From Patella vulgata (Eukaryota > Mollusca > Gastropoda > Patellidae), in contig NC_065881.2 in NCBI RefSeq assembly GCF_932274485.2, forward strand, positions 50,540,702 to 50,604,701: a DNA stretch of 64,000 nt, read 5' to 3'. Below are positions 47,352 to 59,251 of this stretch, piece by piece; positions within the stretch are counted from its first letter, which is position 1; every line of letters begins with the position of its first letter. The position numbers and the translations under genes are program-made. Under the pieces are notes generated by a model. That model saw only the letters and a list, made by a program, of their open reading frames with translations. It had not been told where the DNA came from and ran no database searches.

Positions 47352-47487
47352 GGACCCGGAAAAAAACCCACGAGGTTGGACAGGCGACCATACTCCTTGT
47401 CACGTACAACCGAATAATCGAAACTCTGCCAGTTGACTCAATGACAGACCGTATGATACAGCGCGCACGTGCTAACCATTCGGCCAT
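47287..47487 (-). repeat. SINE family B with (TG)n(TC)n tail
   Basis: On the minus strand: ATGGCCGAATGGTTAGCACG (box A), TATCATACGGTCTGTCATTG, a worn box B, CAACCTCGTGGGTTTTTTTC, then a junction straight to CCTAGTTTGTG and a TG tract followed by a TC tract. About 100 bp of the body, including the GTTAAACCCC block, is missing. No clear target-site duplication found. Confidence 0.8.
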
Positions 47488-48164
47488 ATGCCTTTAAAAT
47501 TATTCTACGGTTTTGAATAAGGACACTATACCTTTAAAATTTGTTTACATTTTTTATGAAACAAACTAAGAAGCTTTAAATCCATCAACGCCAGTGTGAT
47601 TGTTTCCAACATTAAAGATATGTCACACATATGTTTTGATGAAACTGATAACACAAGAATTAGAATACTCAATACGAACATATAATATTTTTATGATGCC
47701 ATGTCACACGTTTGAATTTATAGACCTTGTCAATATTGGATATATTGGGGAGTCTACATACACGCTTAATTACTCTTACAAGCCGTACGTTTTAGTGTAT
47801 CACTATTTTGGATGATCTTCTGAACTTCAGCCGTATACAGAACAGCTGAGACTTCAGCAGCAAGCAAATGTAGAACGCTGATTAATTAATACTATTTACG
47901 TCCCAGTCATATGGACACCAAGAAATCTATTTTGTTTTATGACAATAATTATGGTTTGTTCAAAGGCTTTTATGATTCTACAACAAAGCTGAGCCACAGC
48001 TGGTAGGCGTAAAAGCATCCTCGGTATCCCAGTTCTACTCCACTATACCCTGAGTTCAGCTATGAGGTATTCACGTATTCAAATTATCTGCCCCTTGTCG
48101 TAGCCTGATTTACGAAACAATAAAAAAAACTCACAAACCAGTCTTAGACTCATGGTTTGGAAAA
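47488..48164. other. AT-rich stretch, nothing identified
   Basis: No gene or repeat recognised. Confidence 0.4.
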
Positions 48165-48300
48165 GAAATGGGGTTTAACGTCCGACTTTCTTAACGACTA
48201 GACGGGTGTTTTACCTTTCCAGCATCCATATCTTAGATTACTGTCTGACCTCCTAGTTAGTGAGCCACCGCCATAATCATTAAACCACCGGGCCTTTCTC
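48165..48300 (-). repeat. Diverged SINE, family A-like
   Basis: On the minus strand it carries GCGGTGGCTCACTAACTAGG (head) and ends GGACGTTAAACCCCATTTC, with a much shortened middle. It shows the shared 3' end on a different body. Confidence 0.65.
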
Positions 48301-48456
48301 ACTAAATCAATTTAACTTTTACTAATTCCAGCATTTAGAGCATCCTGATTTGGTTTTTGTCAACTTCTAGGAATGGCTTTTCTTTCACTTAATTGGATGT
48401 TATCTTTCTTGTGTTAATAAACGTAATCTGGCCCTTTAATTGGTGGTATTTTTAGA

Positions 48457-48691
48457 GAGAGAGAGAGAGAAATGGGTTTAACGTCCACTCGACACAAACT
48501 AGGTCATTTCGGGACTAATATATGGTTTAATTTTATTTCAATCATTCGCTTGCGCGTAGGGGTCTTTAGCAGTGGGAGGAAACCAGAGCACCCGGAGAAA
48601 ACCCACGAGGTTGGACAGGCGACCCTACTCCTTGTCACGTACAACCGGGGATTCGAAACCCCGCCAGTTGACTCAATGACAGGCTTTATGA
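48457..48691 (-). repeat. SINE family B, 5'-truncated, with target-site duplication
   Basis: A 12 bp direct repeat GGTATTTTTAGA lies at 48445-48456 and 48692-48703. On the minus strand the copy starts in the body (CATAAAGCCTGTCATTGAG), has an intact box B GGTTTCGAATCCCC (about 48649-48662), and ends GGACGTTAAACCCATTTC with a short CT tail. Little divergence from the 36074 copy. Confidence 0.92.
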
Positions 48692-48750
48692 GGTATTTTT
48701 AGAAGATGACGGTCCTAACTGGTGAAGAAACTGAGATATTGGAATAATTA

Positions 48751-48773
48751 TAGGGTTAGGGTTAGGGTTAGGG
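48751..48773 (+). repeat. Interstitial telomere-like repeat
   Basis: Nearly four perfect tandem units of TTAGGG (TAGGG then three TTAGGG) with no flanking degenerate units. TTAGGG is the telomere repeat of molluscs and many other animals. Confidence 0.9.
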
Positions 48774-49140
48774 AATGCCGATTTTTACTTGCATGAACGT
48801 TTTCTTTTATGTGTTTATTAAAGTAATCTGGTTCTTTTCTGGATTGTATAATTGTATTCCTTGGGACATTAAAATGTAGGTTAAGACAGCAATATGGCGA
48901 TCCTAAGTGGTTAAGAAACTGAGATTTTGGTAGGTTTTTATGTTGCGGACATTTTGAAGATATAAGATGACCAACATGATATATTTGGAGGAAATGGTGA
49001 CTTTTCTAGATGGTTTAATTGTATTCCTTGACCCTAAAATTGTAGATTTCGATACAAGGGTTATGACCCTAAGTTTAGCGGAAATCGTGCACATCCAAGA
49101 TGACCACCTTAATATATTTGGATGCATATCTAAAATGTAA

Positions 49141-50882
49141 AGCTATAGTAGTAGGTAGCATCTAGTGGAAATTTGGCGCTTTTGACCAGTAGGTGTTACA
49201 AGAAAATGGATTATATCTATTCAGTTTTGAAAGCTTGGGTAATGAATGGGTTTCAATCGAATCGGCAAGAATAAATCTTTGACTAATGCTCATCGATTGA
49301 CGGATATGGCGGCAGTGGGGTCATAAATCAAAAATGCATAAGACTCCGTCAATTTAAACTTGTTGGATGCGAAAATAGTTAAGAATTCGTGAGACGCTGT
49401 TATGGCATATAGCTAATCTAAACAGAAAGGTTGTATAAACACGCTTGTCGATAAGTAGAACTAAAGTAAAAGGAAACTTTCTAAAGTAATATCCGTATAA
49501 CAAAGCTATCATCACATCGTTTATTTCCCGCAACTAGAATAATTGAGAAACCTTTTTTGCAGTAGTGTACATGGTGTCTAGTGACGTGCATACTTTAGCA
49601 ATGGAAGCGTCCCAATAATTTGCGTGTAGCTTATTTTCTAGTTACTTCCTTAAAAATTGCCAGATCTTCTGGAAAGATATATTGAAATTTGGACTTTGTG
49701 GTGAATAGCAGGGGAGAGTCAGGAAGAGAATGTCGTACTCTTGAAATATATTACGTTCGAAAGTAAATTATTCTTGATATATTAATGTAATCTAGAAAGA
49801 CAATAGTTGAACAAATTCCTTAAAATAAAAATGGTATCAAGTGTTCTAGAACTTGCTAGCATACCATATTGATAACTGGAGCTATTTTTTAGACCATGAT
49901 AAAAGAAATTGAAACTCCTTGATAGAAGAAGTTGTGGAATTTACAAGAAGAGAGATCCCTACAGACACGTCAAGTTTAAAAGGCCTTAAATGCTGGTCGT
50001 GAACCATCGCCTATATACAGACTGTTCCTTTACGACAATCGAGATTTACTTTTCCTTCGACGGTTCCTTTAGATGATTAACCGACCGGTCAATTAATATG
50101 ATAAGTATAATTTATATGTCAAAATAGATCTAAAACTGACAAAGAAAAACAATAAGTAACCCTAACACTGTTTCTAAAGAAATGACAGTCTCCCAGATAA
50201 AATTGAACAATAGTTACTTCAGATAAAATAAATCTTTTTTATCTGTTATCTCATTTATCAAATATATATATGTTCAGCATTGTCACCAGCTTAGCACAAA
50301 ACCAGAAATCAATCAAGATTTTTAATCAAGCGTAAAACCTAACATAGACCAATATTGGGTATAATAACTTGACAAAAAATGTCAATAATGACATAATGTT
50401 AGGACATGGGTGATTTTGCCTCATTTCCTTTCAACGTTACGTTATTTATTATATTATCTATTTCAAACATAGATAAAGTACGATTATCTATTGGTCGTGT
50501 TGATTGGTTTAAACGGCGTTAGACATCAAATAATACATTTTGATTAAATTACAAAATAAGAGTGTTATCTTAAAGCTACGAAATAAAAGCATTTAGTTTC
50601 TATGTTACAAGAATAGGAAGTCAGGAATTCCAATACCGTATTTGAATGTTTGGTTCTGATGTATTTTAAGATTCTATTTAAACACAGGTTTGTTTCTTTG
50701 TGACATCTTTAACTCTATGAAATGTTTGGATTAACATGAAACAAACGATTCGATTTTATGGGAATGTCCATCTAGGAAACTGGGATTTAATTTCGCATTT
50801 TTTAACATTTAGCTCTAACATGCCAGAATACAGGTCGAATTGTTCTCTAAATTATTTAAATTGACCAATCTGTACTTAAACA
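49141..50882. other. AT-rich stretch, nothing identified
   Basis: No gene or structured repeat recognised. Confidence 0.4.
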
Positions 50883-51110
50883 TGCATTATGCAAGAGCTA
50901 AATCTGATTATTGCAAATCTTAATTTAGGCTTCAGATGTTATAGAAATTATAAATTAGATCTTTAATTAAACAACAAGACCAAAATCAACTCTGTAGACC
51001 CACGGATGGCTCGGCTACAGCTCGGATTTAAATAGGATTTCACTAATTGATTAAATCAAATAAGGGGTAACCTGATGAAAATACGTCAGTTAGATCGAGG
51101 CTAAATGATA
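50883..51110 (+). repeat. Dispersed repeat, family C, copy 3
   Basis: GCATTATGCAAGAGCTAAAT, CTGATTATTGCAAATC, TTATAGAAATTATAAATTAG, ACCAAAATCAACTC and AGATCGAGGCTAAATG match copies 1 and 2 in order. Confidence 0.65.
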
Positions 51111-51837
51111 GAGTGTACTTAGCGAGGCCGCTGTAAAGCATTTCCGTATGCCATTGAAAACTTTACTTGATAATCGAGATATGTAGGTGCAGTTAACGCC
51201 TGTCAATCAAACGATCGGCGAAGGTGAAGACGCATTTCGCTACCATTTTTAGTCAAATATTACAACGATGATAACTATGTTCAGAATAAAGTAATTTGAC
51301 TGAATTTTTCAATATATTCTTCTTTCATCATGTACTTTTGAACTGTTATAGCAAGAATGGCCAACTCTCTATAAAAATCTCCCATAATGTATCTTTAAGT
51401 TATGAGCATTTGCAGTTATCATTAATTTGTATTGATTTTATATCGCCATCTTTTTCCTACAAGCCAGACCAAGGTTTTCTTAATTACAAGATTAAAACAT
51501 TACATAAAAATATATATGAACGCTCTATTATCTTAAATAATTTAAAATTCGTTGTTATTTAATTGACTTCTTTACAAAAGGCAAAGCATTTGGGAGTAAA
51601 AATAATGGAATTTTCACCAGCTTGTTAGGGTACAACTTTCATCGAATATTACACAATATAATGTAATATCTTATCGTTTGTTTAGTTTTTGTATATTATT
51701 TTCATTGCACGAATAGGTCAAATTTAATAATAAAAGTGGGTTATTATCTATTGTCATGGCAACAATAATTATATTATTTTCTTCAAAATCGTTTAGTAAT
51801 CACCTTAAGATTGTAACTTTATTTCGTTCCGTCTTTA
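51111..51837. other. AT-rich stretch, nothing identified
   Basis: An 88-codon frame at 51296-51562 shows no recognisable family. Confidence 0.4.
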
Positions 51838-52135
51838 GGGTTCTGATTCTCTAAACTACGTCCTACTGTTCTGCTCCGACTGGGCTAATAAAGACGGACA
51901 TACGCCATTCAGTCTGCTAGGAGGGAAATTATGCCCGGACAGCGGTGCTACGGCCTACTCTTATGTCGAATTCCAAATTCCAATGGATCTTTTTTTTACA
52001 AGCACACCAATGTGTATACGGGGCCTGTTTTGCAATGAACCCTGTCCTGCATAACTGACAAGATGGAATTACGTCGGGAAATCCCGATGAACTTTCTCGG
52101 CCAACACCGGGATCGAACACGGAACCGTCTACGCT
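51838..52135 (-). repeat. SINE family A, reverse orientation
   Basis: On the minus strand: GGTTCCGTGTTCGATCCCGG (box B), GTGTTGGCCGAGAAAGTTC, TTATGCAGGACAGGG, GAATTCGACATAAGAGTAGG, CCGTAGCACCGCTGTCCGGG, GTATGTCCGTCTTTATTAG and CAGTAGGACGTAGTTTAG. Box A is lost. The 3' end is worn. Confidence 0.85.
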
Positions 52136-55100
52136 ACATATTCTTATTTCATTTATTAAGAGATCGGTGAACGCTGTCTTGGTGTGATCAGAAAATCTGC
52201 GTTTTCATTGGCTGGGTACATTACACCACAGGATTCTGACCTTCTATCCGTATATATATATGCATATTTAACTGGTGGTAGTTTTTTTCTTTGGTGTGCA
52301 TAGAAGCTATGTTTCACATCAACCTGTCATACGCCATCATATGCTTGATATATTCGGTTCATATCAATCGTTGATGACGTCATATCGGGTTGATATATTC
52401 GGTTCATGTCAACCGCTGATGACGTTGATGATCGAAATAATACAAAGAAAACAAATAAAAAAAATTTCTTTTGACAATTAAAATGTTTTATGATACAGTT
52501 TGTAGCATTCAGCATCGAAATAGACGGCATACTTATCGGCATATTTAGATCGGTTATCCATGTCTAAAATATCTTACAGAATGTTCTTTTCGTCCACATT
52601 TCGATTATTCCTTTGTGAAGTATTTTTGGGTACAGTCTACTTAACACAGTCTTTCAAATCCTTCTCTGAACATACCGAAAACCTTAAAGGTTCACTGTTA
52701 GAATTATCGGAAAAGATTGCCTTTTGATCCAAATGTTATTCAGCCTTTTGACTAGCAACTAGCAGATCCTCGTCGGAATTTGTATTCACATCTATTCCAC
52801 GCCAATCTGTTGACTAAAAAGGACTGATTATTCGTTTGATAATGCATTACTATCCATTTTGTTTTTGTTTTCGATTCAATTAAACCTATATTTACCCCAA
52901 AATGACGACAGTAGTTGGGTATAAACAATAACATTCACGTGCATTCACGTGATTAGTTCGGTAATTTTCGTTATTTGGCGGAAATTATCGAGCAATTATC
53001 CAATCATTGTTGACTTTTTTATGGAAGAGTCCATTTAATTTAAGGGTGATTAAAACCATGACGTTGTATATGTCGGATATAAACCTTCTCTAACATATCA
53101 ATCCCCGATAGGTTAATATCCTATACATACACCATACCGAACAAGACATTATATATTTTAAAAAAAGAACAGGAATGCAATGCCGGTTGAAGCCTCGAAT
53201 TTACCGGCTCTCGCTTCGGCTTTTTTTTTCTTTTTTTTATTATTATTATTATTTTTGTCAACATTTCGTTATGTCGGGCAAATTTAACCTCTACCGATTC
53301 ACTCAGATATGTTTTTTCTTCAATCTAGCCGTTTTGATTTGCATAAATACTCCACACAAACCGATATCATAGCCACTTGTTTCCAATATTTACATTATTT
53401 TCCTTCGTTAATGTTTGTCACCACCTCCATGCACTGACGTCACACTGAAGTAAAATATGAAACAAATGAAAATGAACAGAAAAGAATAGATCTCGATTAT
53501 ATTTTGGAAATTATTAGTTTAACTATTAACTAAATGGAACACGAGTGTCGCATTGTGTAACATAAATGAACGAAAATAAGTAGCACATTTTGTTAAACGC
53601 TTAATCGGTTACAATTAAATTTTAAATTAATGTTTTTGTTCGTTCAATAACAAAACACTAAAACTGTATATAAAGTTGTCAAAACACATTCCATTCTCTT
53701 TCGGGACTTTATATCAATTAAAAACTACTTTTATATGTGAAAATTATAAATTGCTTTTTTGGAATTTTCTAATCACTGGTAATGCTCTTATCATCTTCGT
53801 TGTATCCGATTGTTATAATTAGAACGACGATATAAGTCAAGCTTTAATGTCTATTTAACCTCGATAAAGTCTACTTGCTCCCGCCATACACAATAATTTA
53901 TCACTTCTTCTGTATAATATTTGATTTATACTTTTAACAAATGAATTTCATCACTGCCATTTTCATTTATGTGGATAATAAAATCAGGTTCGCGTCAGAC
54001 GGAACCTAGGTTCTTATTAATAGAATTTAATAAGAATTATGAATATTCACTTATTTTATTATAACTGTTTGTATTGGTATGATGAACACATGAAACTATT
54101 GGAAGTTAACATTCTGGGATTTTAATATTTCTTTATCATTTGTCACGGAGATACTAACTACATTTATACATGGTTATCGTGACTTTCAGCCTATAATTTT
54201 ACGTTTCCTGTCATTTCCCCCCGAAGAAAACTGTGGATAATACAGCATTGTTTCTTTTAAATCTCTGTGAAATTTAATCGGGTAAAAGAACATTTATTGA
54301 TAGTCGAAGAAATTGCGAAATTAGCAATATTTTTCGCAGTCCGTACTAATGTAATTCATAGTAACCGTTTTGTACTTGAAATCCACCTAGGAAGACTTCT
54401 GAATGGACAACTTATAGGGTTATTGTACGACATAACAATTTTGATGTATACGATACTAATTCAATTCCTTCATTTACAAAAGTAATGACAAAATAATGGC
54501 ACTAAATAGAATTAGCTAGTGTTAATGTATGTATTATCGATTATCAATTAGCTGAATATGATCATAAATTCTCATGTTGAAAATCCTTAATTCTGTATAG
54601 GTCTATGTCATGCGCTGTCATATAAAAAATAAAGATAAAATCGACTTTATAAAAATAAACAAAACGATTCCTGGAGGTAGAAACCTATTCGACATTATGT
54701 TTATTTTTATACTTTCGTTTTATAGCCAATTTTTGTTGTATTTTTGCATTAAATATTACCCGCCCTGTATAAATAAATACAATTGTATGTTTTTGTATCT
54801 TTATAAAGAGAGAAACTAGATATCAATAAGTGTAGTAACTTGATTTTATTTATTCCCAGCGGTTAATAACATGGGACATGCTATGCTCAAATCGTTTTCG
54901 TTAGTGCTGCGTCTGTCAACGTTGTTGCGACATTATTCGAAACGATGTTTTAGTTGGATATGATCGAATTATTTAGGTTTCGTCATCATACAGGTTGATT
55001 TTGTTTTCAACCCATCTGTTTAAATATGTTAATGATGCAAGGCCACCCGATCCCTGCTTAGTCCTCGTATTGTGGGGGTAAAGGTGACAGTTGCCTCAGC

Positions 55101-55330
55101 TGCCCAGTGGTTTCTATAACCGTTTTGGTGAGAGTGGGGGTACCGTTTCTACATCGATTCGTACATGTCTAAAATTTAGTAATACTTCCTATTTAAAGTG
55201 TCTTTGTAATTATTGACCTGAGTAGTTTCGTCAGGTTGCACAAATCAAATGCTGGTTATCAAAAAAATGAAATGTGATTTAACATTCTACTTTTCTGTGT
55301 CGACATTGCTAATAAATTACAAATACTGAC
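52136..55330. other. AT-rich stretch with a small direct repeat
   Basis: TGATATATTCGGTTCAT with TGATGACGT occurs twice at about 52347-52430. A TTA/TAT run lies near 53236-53255. No gene recognised. Confidence 0.45.
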
Positions 55331-55332
55331 AA

Positions 55333-55408
55333 AAAATATCATTTTGAAAAATGAAATATCATTTTGAAAAATGAAATATCATTTTGAAAAATGAAATATC
55401 ATTTTGAA
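55333..55408 (+). repeat. 20 bp tandem repeat, about four units
   Basis: The unit ATATCATTTTGAAAAATGAA is repeated back to back almost perfectly. Each unit contains the inverted pair CATTTT / AAAATG. Confidence 0.9.
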
Positions 55409-56480
55409 GAGTAAGATTCTAATCAAGACTACGAAGAATACATGTCGTTCAGTTAATTTGCGGTCCATAGTTTGTTTATAGTTTAGAGCTAGCAAAACCC
55501 TAACTTCTAAACACGCAAAGAGGACTAATAAAAAAAAGGTTTCACGATTAAATAAAGGTAAATGTCAGTCTTGCAGTATCGGTGGCATGCCTAACGAACG
55601 TGCTTATAAAATAGAAAAAGGACGAACTTAAGTTATGATAAGTGTACATGTATGTAAGAAGAGTGATATATATTTATCAACCCTCGGCGTTTAGTTCAAC
55701 TTTTTTTCAGGATTTCTAGAATTAATATGCGTGAAAAGAAACACAATTTTAATTATGGGTGGGGTGACATTAAGGTCACTTGAATTGTCCAGAAAAACCA
55801 GAATATGTCAAGAAAGTTTTAAAGCTTACTAAAGGTCATTAATATCATACATACACTGGGTAATAATAAGGATTTCTCGTGTTATTGTATAGAAGTGTGA
55901 AATAGTCGATAAACAGAATCGTATACTTCCTGGTTGTATTTCAGCCAATTTGCGATGTTCATTTACGCTCTACAGTAATCGAAGTTTTCTCGTAATAGTC
56001 TCGAGGAGTTAACGAATCTTTAATTTTCCACCTTAATAAATTTAGATGACAAATCTGCCCCGAAAATAACAAAACAAAAGAGTACATTCTGTGTGCTAAG
56101 GTATACATCGACGCAATGCTGAGAGAGGCTGGCGCAAGTCATGATTTGAAATGCACAAACAGATCTTTGCATCCGAAAGAAACAGGGTAAACAGTCCCCC
56201 CCAAAAAGTGTTTAAGGCATAATACGGTAAATAATGCTACTGGGAATACCAAACGGCTTTACTCTCTTTAATGGGGAAGTGAACCAACACACCACGCTTT
56301 GATTCTGTTAGTGAATATGCTCTAGAAAATCGTTTCATTGACTTCTCTTAAGATATTCAATATCTGGAACTCAATTAAACCAGATGAGAACGTAATAATA
56401 TCCTTATGTCAGGTCAGGGTGTCTCTAAACCGTTCTGAGAAAAATAAATTACGTTATATCTTTAAGTTGTCTTATACATT
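55409..56480. other. AT-rich stretch, nothing identified
   Basis: No gene or repeat recognised; the 5' part of the LINE below may extend into it but I could not align it. Confidence 0.4.
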
Positions 56481-56499
56481 GATGTACCACTGCCTTCGA

Positions 56500-57960
56500 T
56501 CATTCAAATTATCAGAACAAGACTTCATACTGGATAATGTTCCACTAATTATTAAGTCTGCAGTCTCCTGTTGTCAAACCACCTTTAAAAAGAACTAGCC
56601 TTGGTGTAAACTACCATCTTATACTGAATTCGCCTTCACCACAAAAATACTTGACAAAGCCGTGTTTCTACTGAAACTGCTCTGAATTGTAAAATGACAT
56701 ATAGCTCAAACTCAGTATTGTCCATAACATTCAACATTAAAAACAAGGATTAGAATTCAATATTGATCCATTCAAATCAACATCTTACTGTGAAATTAGG
56801 GGCTTCTGATATCCAATATTTAAGATACAATGAAATTACAATTTTAAAAAATTGAACGTAAAACGTTCATATACAGTCATATTACTGCTTTTCGACTCAT
56901 ATTTGTCAATTTTAAGCTTCCAAAGAATATAGTTCTACACACTTTAATGGTCTACAATGGTCTGCTGATCAAGATCGATTGTCACTCTTCGCTTCGTACT
57001 GTTAGATCTTTCTGCTGCTTTCGTCACAATTGATCATGAGCCACTACTGAATAGGCTAAAATGATTTATATATGAATAATACTGATCGTTTGTATCTGTC
57101 TCAGCAGAGACATCAAACAGTGATTGTCCAGTCTGCCAGATCCGACGAACCTTCTTTGACCTGTGGAGTACAAAGCAACTGGGCAATATTCTGGACTCCC
57201 TGTCACTTGATCATCACTTCAAAGCAAATGAAACTCAGTTTTATCCCTGAATCTTATGACGAAATTGTAACAACAATCATACCATATCCCAACGATGAAT
57301 ACATGAAAGCATGTATTCATTAGTTTCAAAACTGCTCTGGTGACAAGAATCCGGCATCCCAAACCTCAATATGAATTGTTTTGACGGGCGTGGGAAAGAG
57401 TATTTTGTGTTAAAATTAAACCAAGACAATGGTAGTTGGGCCAAAAATATGACTGTCAAAATCAACGCATGAATAATTGATAATTGGTTCTGAAATTAAC
57501 ACCTAGTGACCTTTTGGAAAGAATTGAGAAATTAAGCATGGCTCAACAAGCTGATGATCTCTGTCTCAAATGTTTCTTCCCATAAAGCACAGTGGATAAT
57601 AAGATACCTTATAGTTAATGAAGAAGTCGCTTTGCTTGCCGGATCATTAATACCTTCTCGTTTTGATAATTGTAACACCTTGCTGGCGACTCTCCCCAAC
57701 CCTTCCTTAACAGACATAATTGTGCTGCCGTAACAGTAACTAAAACAAATACGTGCTATGGTATGCCTGTGTTGGAATCACAGTCATGGCTTCCAGTCTC
57801 GACAAGAATACTTCAAACTTTAATGATTTAGTCCCTAAATTACTCTTTGAATTCGACGAAGGGCCTCAAGACCTACGACACGACCTTCAAAATATACTCA
57901 GAAGACCAATCATTGTGAACTGAACTCGTGCAGCTTCATCTGAAAAATGGTAATCTGACA
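56500..57960 (+). pseudogene. Decayed CR1/Jockey-type LINE reverse transcriptase
   Basis: Translated pieces in shifting frames follow the order of a non-LTR reverse transcriptase. SPVVKPPLKRTSLGVNYH (about 56560-56620) matches the usual TPLLKKPSLDPNNYRPVSN region. FTTKILDKAV is the next block. LLDLSAAFVTIDHEPLLNRL (about 57000-57060) is the family hallmark. YLSQQRHQTVIVQ and LTCGVQ (57095-57175) and HHFKANETQFYP (the YADD-box region, 57200-57245) follow. SRFDNCNTLLATLPN and SWLPVSTRI (57655-57810) are the C-terminal blocks. Frame changes and stops are numerous and YADD itself is destroyed, so this is an old, dead, 5'-truncated copy. The minus-strand and neighbouring frames here have no meaning. 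Confidence 0.8.
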
Positions 57961-58810
57961 CATTCTTACTTTGAGTCAATTCAAAATTCGTTAATTAATA
58001 TGATCATAACCCTATTCTATAAATGATTGTTACTTTGAGTCAGGTGCTTTGATGGACAGATATTTATTATTTTTATAAAAAAAAAACTATAACAATTTTC
58101 TATCTTAATGGACAATGTTTCAAAACTAATAGCAATTTAGATAGTAATAAACTTTCTGCAGATCAAATTAACTACACAGAAAATTGCATCTGGATTGTAA
58201 GCATTTCTAATCATACTCATAAGAAAATCATTATAATGCAATTTTCACTTCGGGTTAATATTCTGAACGAGATTTTGCCAGACTCATTGTAGTGTCCTAT
58301 TGAGAAACGGAAAGTAGCGATTACAATATTTATCTTAAAATAATTTTGGCTTTAAAATTCCACTCTTATCTCTTAAATTTCTCAAAATTAATGTAATTAT
58401 TAGTCATATGAAGTATAATTTATTATTCTTGGCTCCTAATGTTGAAATAGGTTGCTTTTAAATTGCAAACGTTATAGGTATGCCTGTGTTGGTTTGACTC
58501 AATACCCGGTTCCCTGCACATAAGCAGTATCAGATGGTACTTAATTTATAGCAGCCGAGAGTTACTGATTGATTATCACAAGTTGATCGTTAGTCCAGAA
58601 GCTAGTCTCCCACTCAACTGGATATTAGCATTTATTTGTAATTTTATCACAAAGGTTCAGACGGTTGCTTGGGACTAGAATTATGGGTTCTAAAGAATCT
58701 TCTAAGAATTAACTACTTTCATCTATGAATACAAAGTTACATCAGTATTGTGGCGGTTTTTTGATCTCCATCTTTGATCATTACAGTATAAGATAATTTG
58801 TATTATTATT
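57961..58810. other. AT-rich stretch, nothing identified
   Basis: May include the worn 3' end of the LINE; no motif identified. Confidence 0.4.
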
Positions 58811-59154
58811 ATACTAGCAGGATACCCGGCTTCGTTCGAGGGTCATAAGTCCGAAACCGGAAGTGGTAGACTAACGCCACCTGGCCTATGTTACTCCCCG
58901 GTCGGAGCTACCCCTATACCCCAAATTTCAGACTCGGGGCAGACCTAGTGTAGCCGCAACCCCGCTTCGCTCGGGGGCCATAACTCCGAAACCGGAAGTG
59001 GTAGACTAACGCCACCTGGTCTATGTTACTCCCCGGTCCGAGCTACTCCTATACCCCAAATTTCAGGCTCGGGGCAGACCTAGTGTAGCCGCCAACCCCG
59101 AACAGACAAACAGACAAACGACAGTCACAAATATTAGTATAGATAGATAGATAT
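58811..59154 (+). mobile_element. Retroposon-like element with tandemly doubled 136 bp body and GATA tail
   Basis: Starts ACTAGCAGGATACCCGGC. A 136 bp block beginning CCCGGCTTCG or CCCCGCTTCG and carrying CCGAAACCGGAAGTGGTAG and CCCCAAATTTCAG occurs twice (58825-58960 and 58961-59095) with few differences. It ends ACAGACAAACAGACAAACG and a short ATAG/GATA repeat. The simple-repeat end resembles the 3' tail of a non-LTR element or its SINE. GC content is far above the surroundings. No protein; exact family not assigned. Confidence 0.65.
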
Positions 59155-59251
59155 GTTATCGTAGTTCAAATTGTCTTAGAAATCGTTCAATAATCATTAT
59201 AATCATATCTATATATTTTTGTACCTTGTCATTTATTAATAAGATATATTA

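Larger units (their letters stand above)
48410..49140 (+). repeat. Diverged tandem repeat of about 180 bp units
   Basis: Three or so units share AAAGTAATCTGG or ACGTAATCTGG, ATTGTATTCCTTG, TGTAGGTTAAGACAGC or similar, ATCCTAAGTGGTTAAG, GAAACTGAGATTTTGG and AGATGACCA. The first unit has a SINE inserted (48457-48691) and a telomere-like tract (48751-48773). Divergence is high, so unit limits are approximate. Confidence 0.55.
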
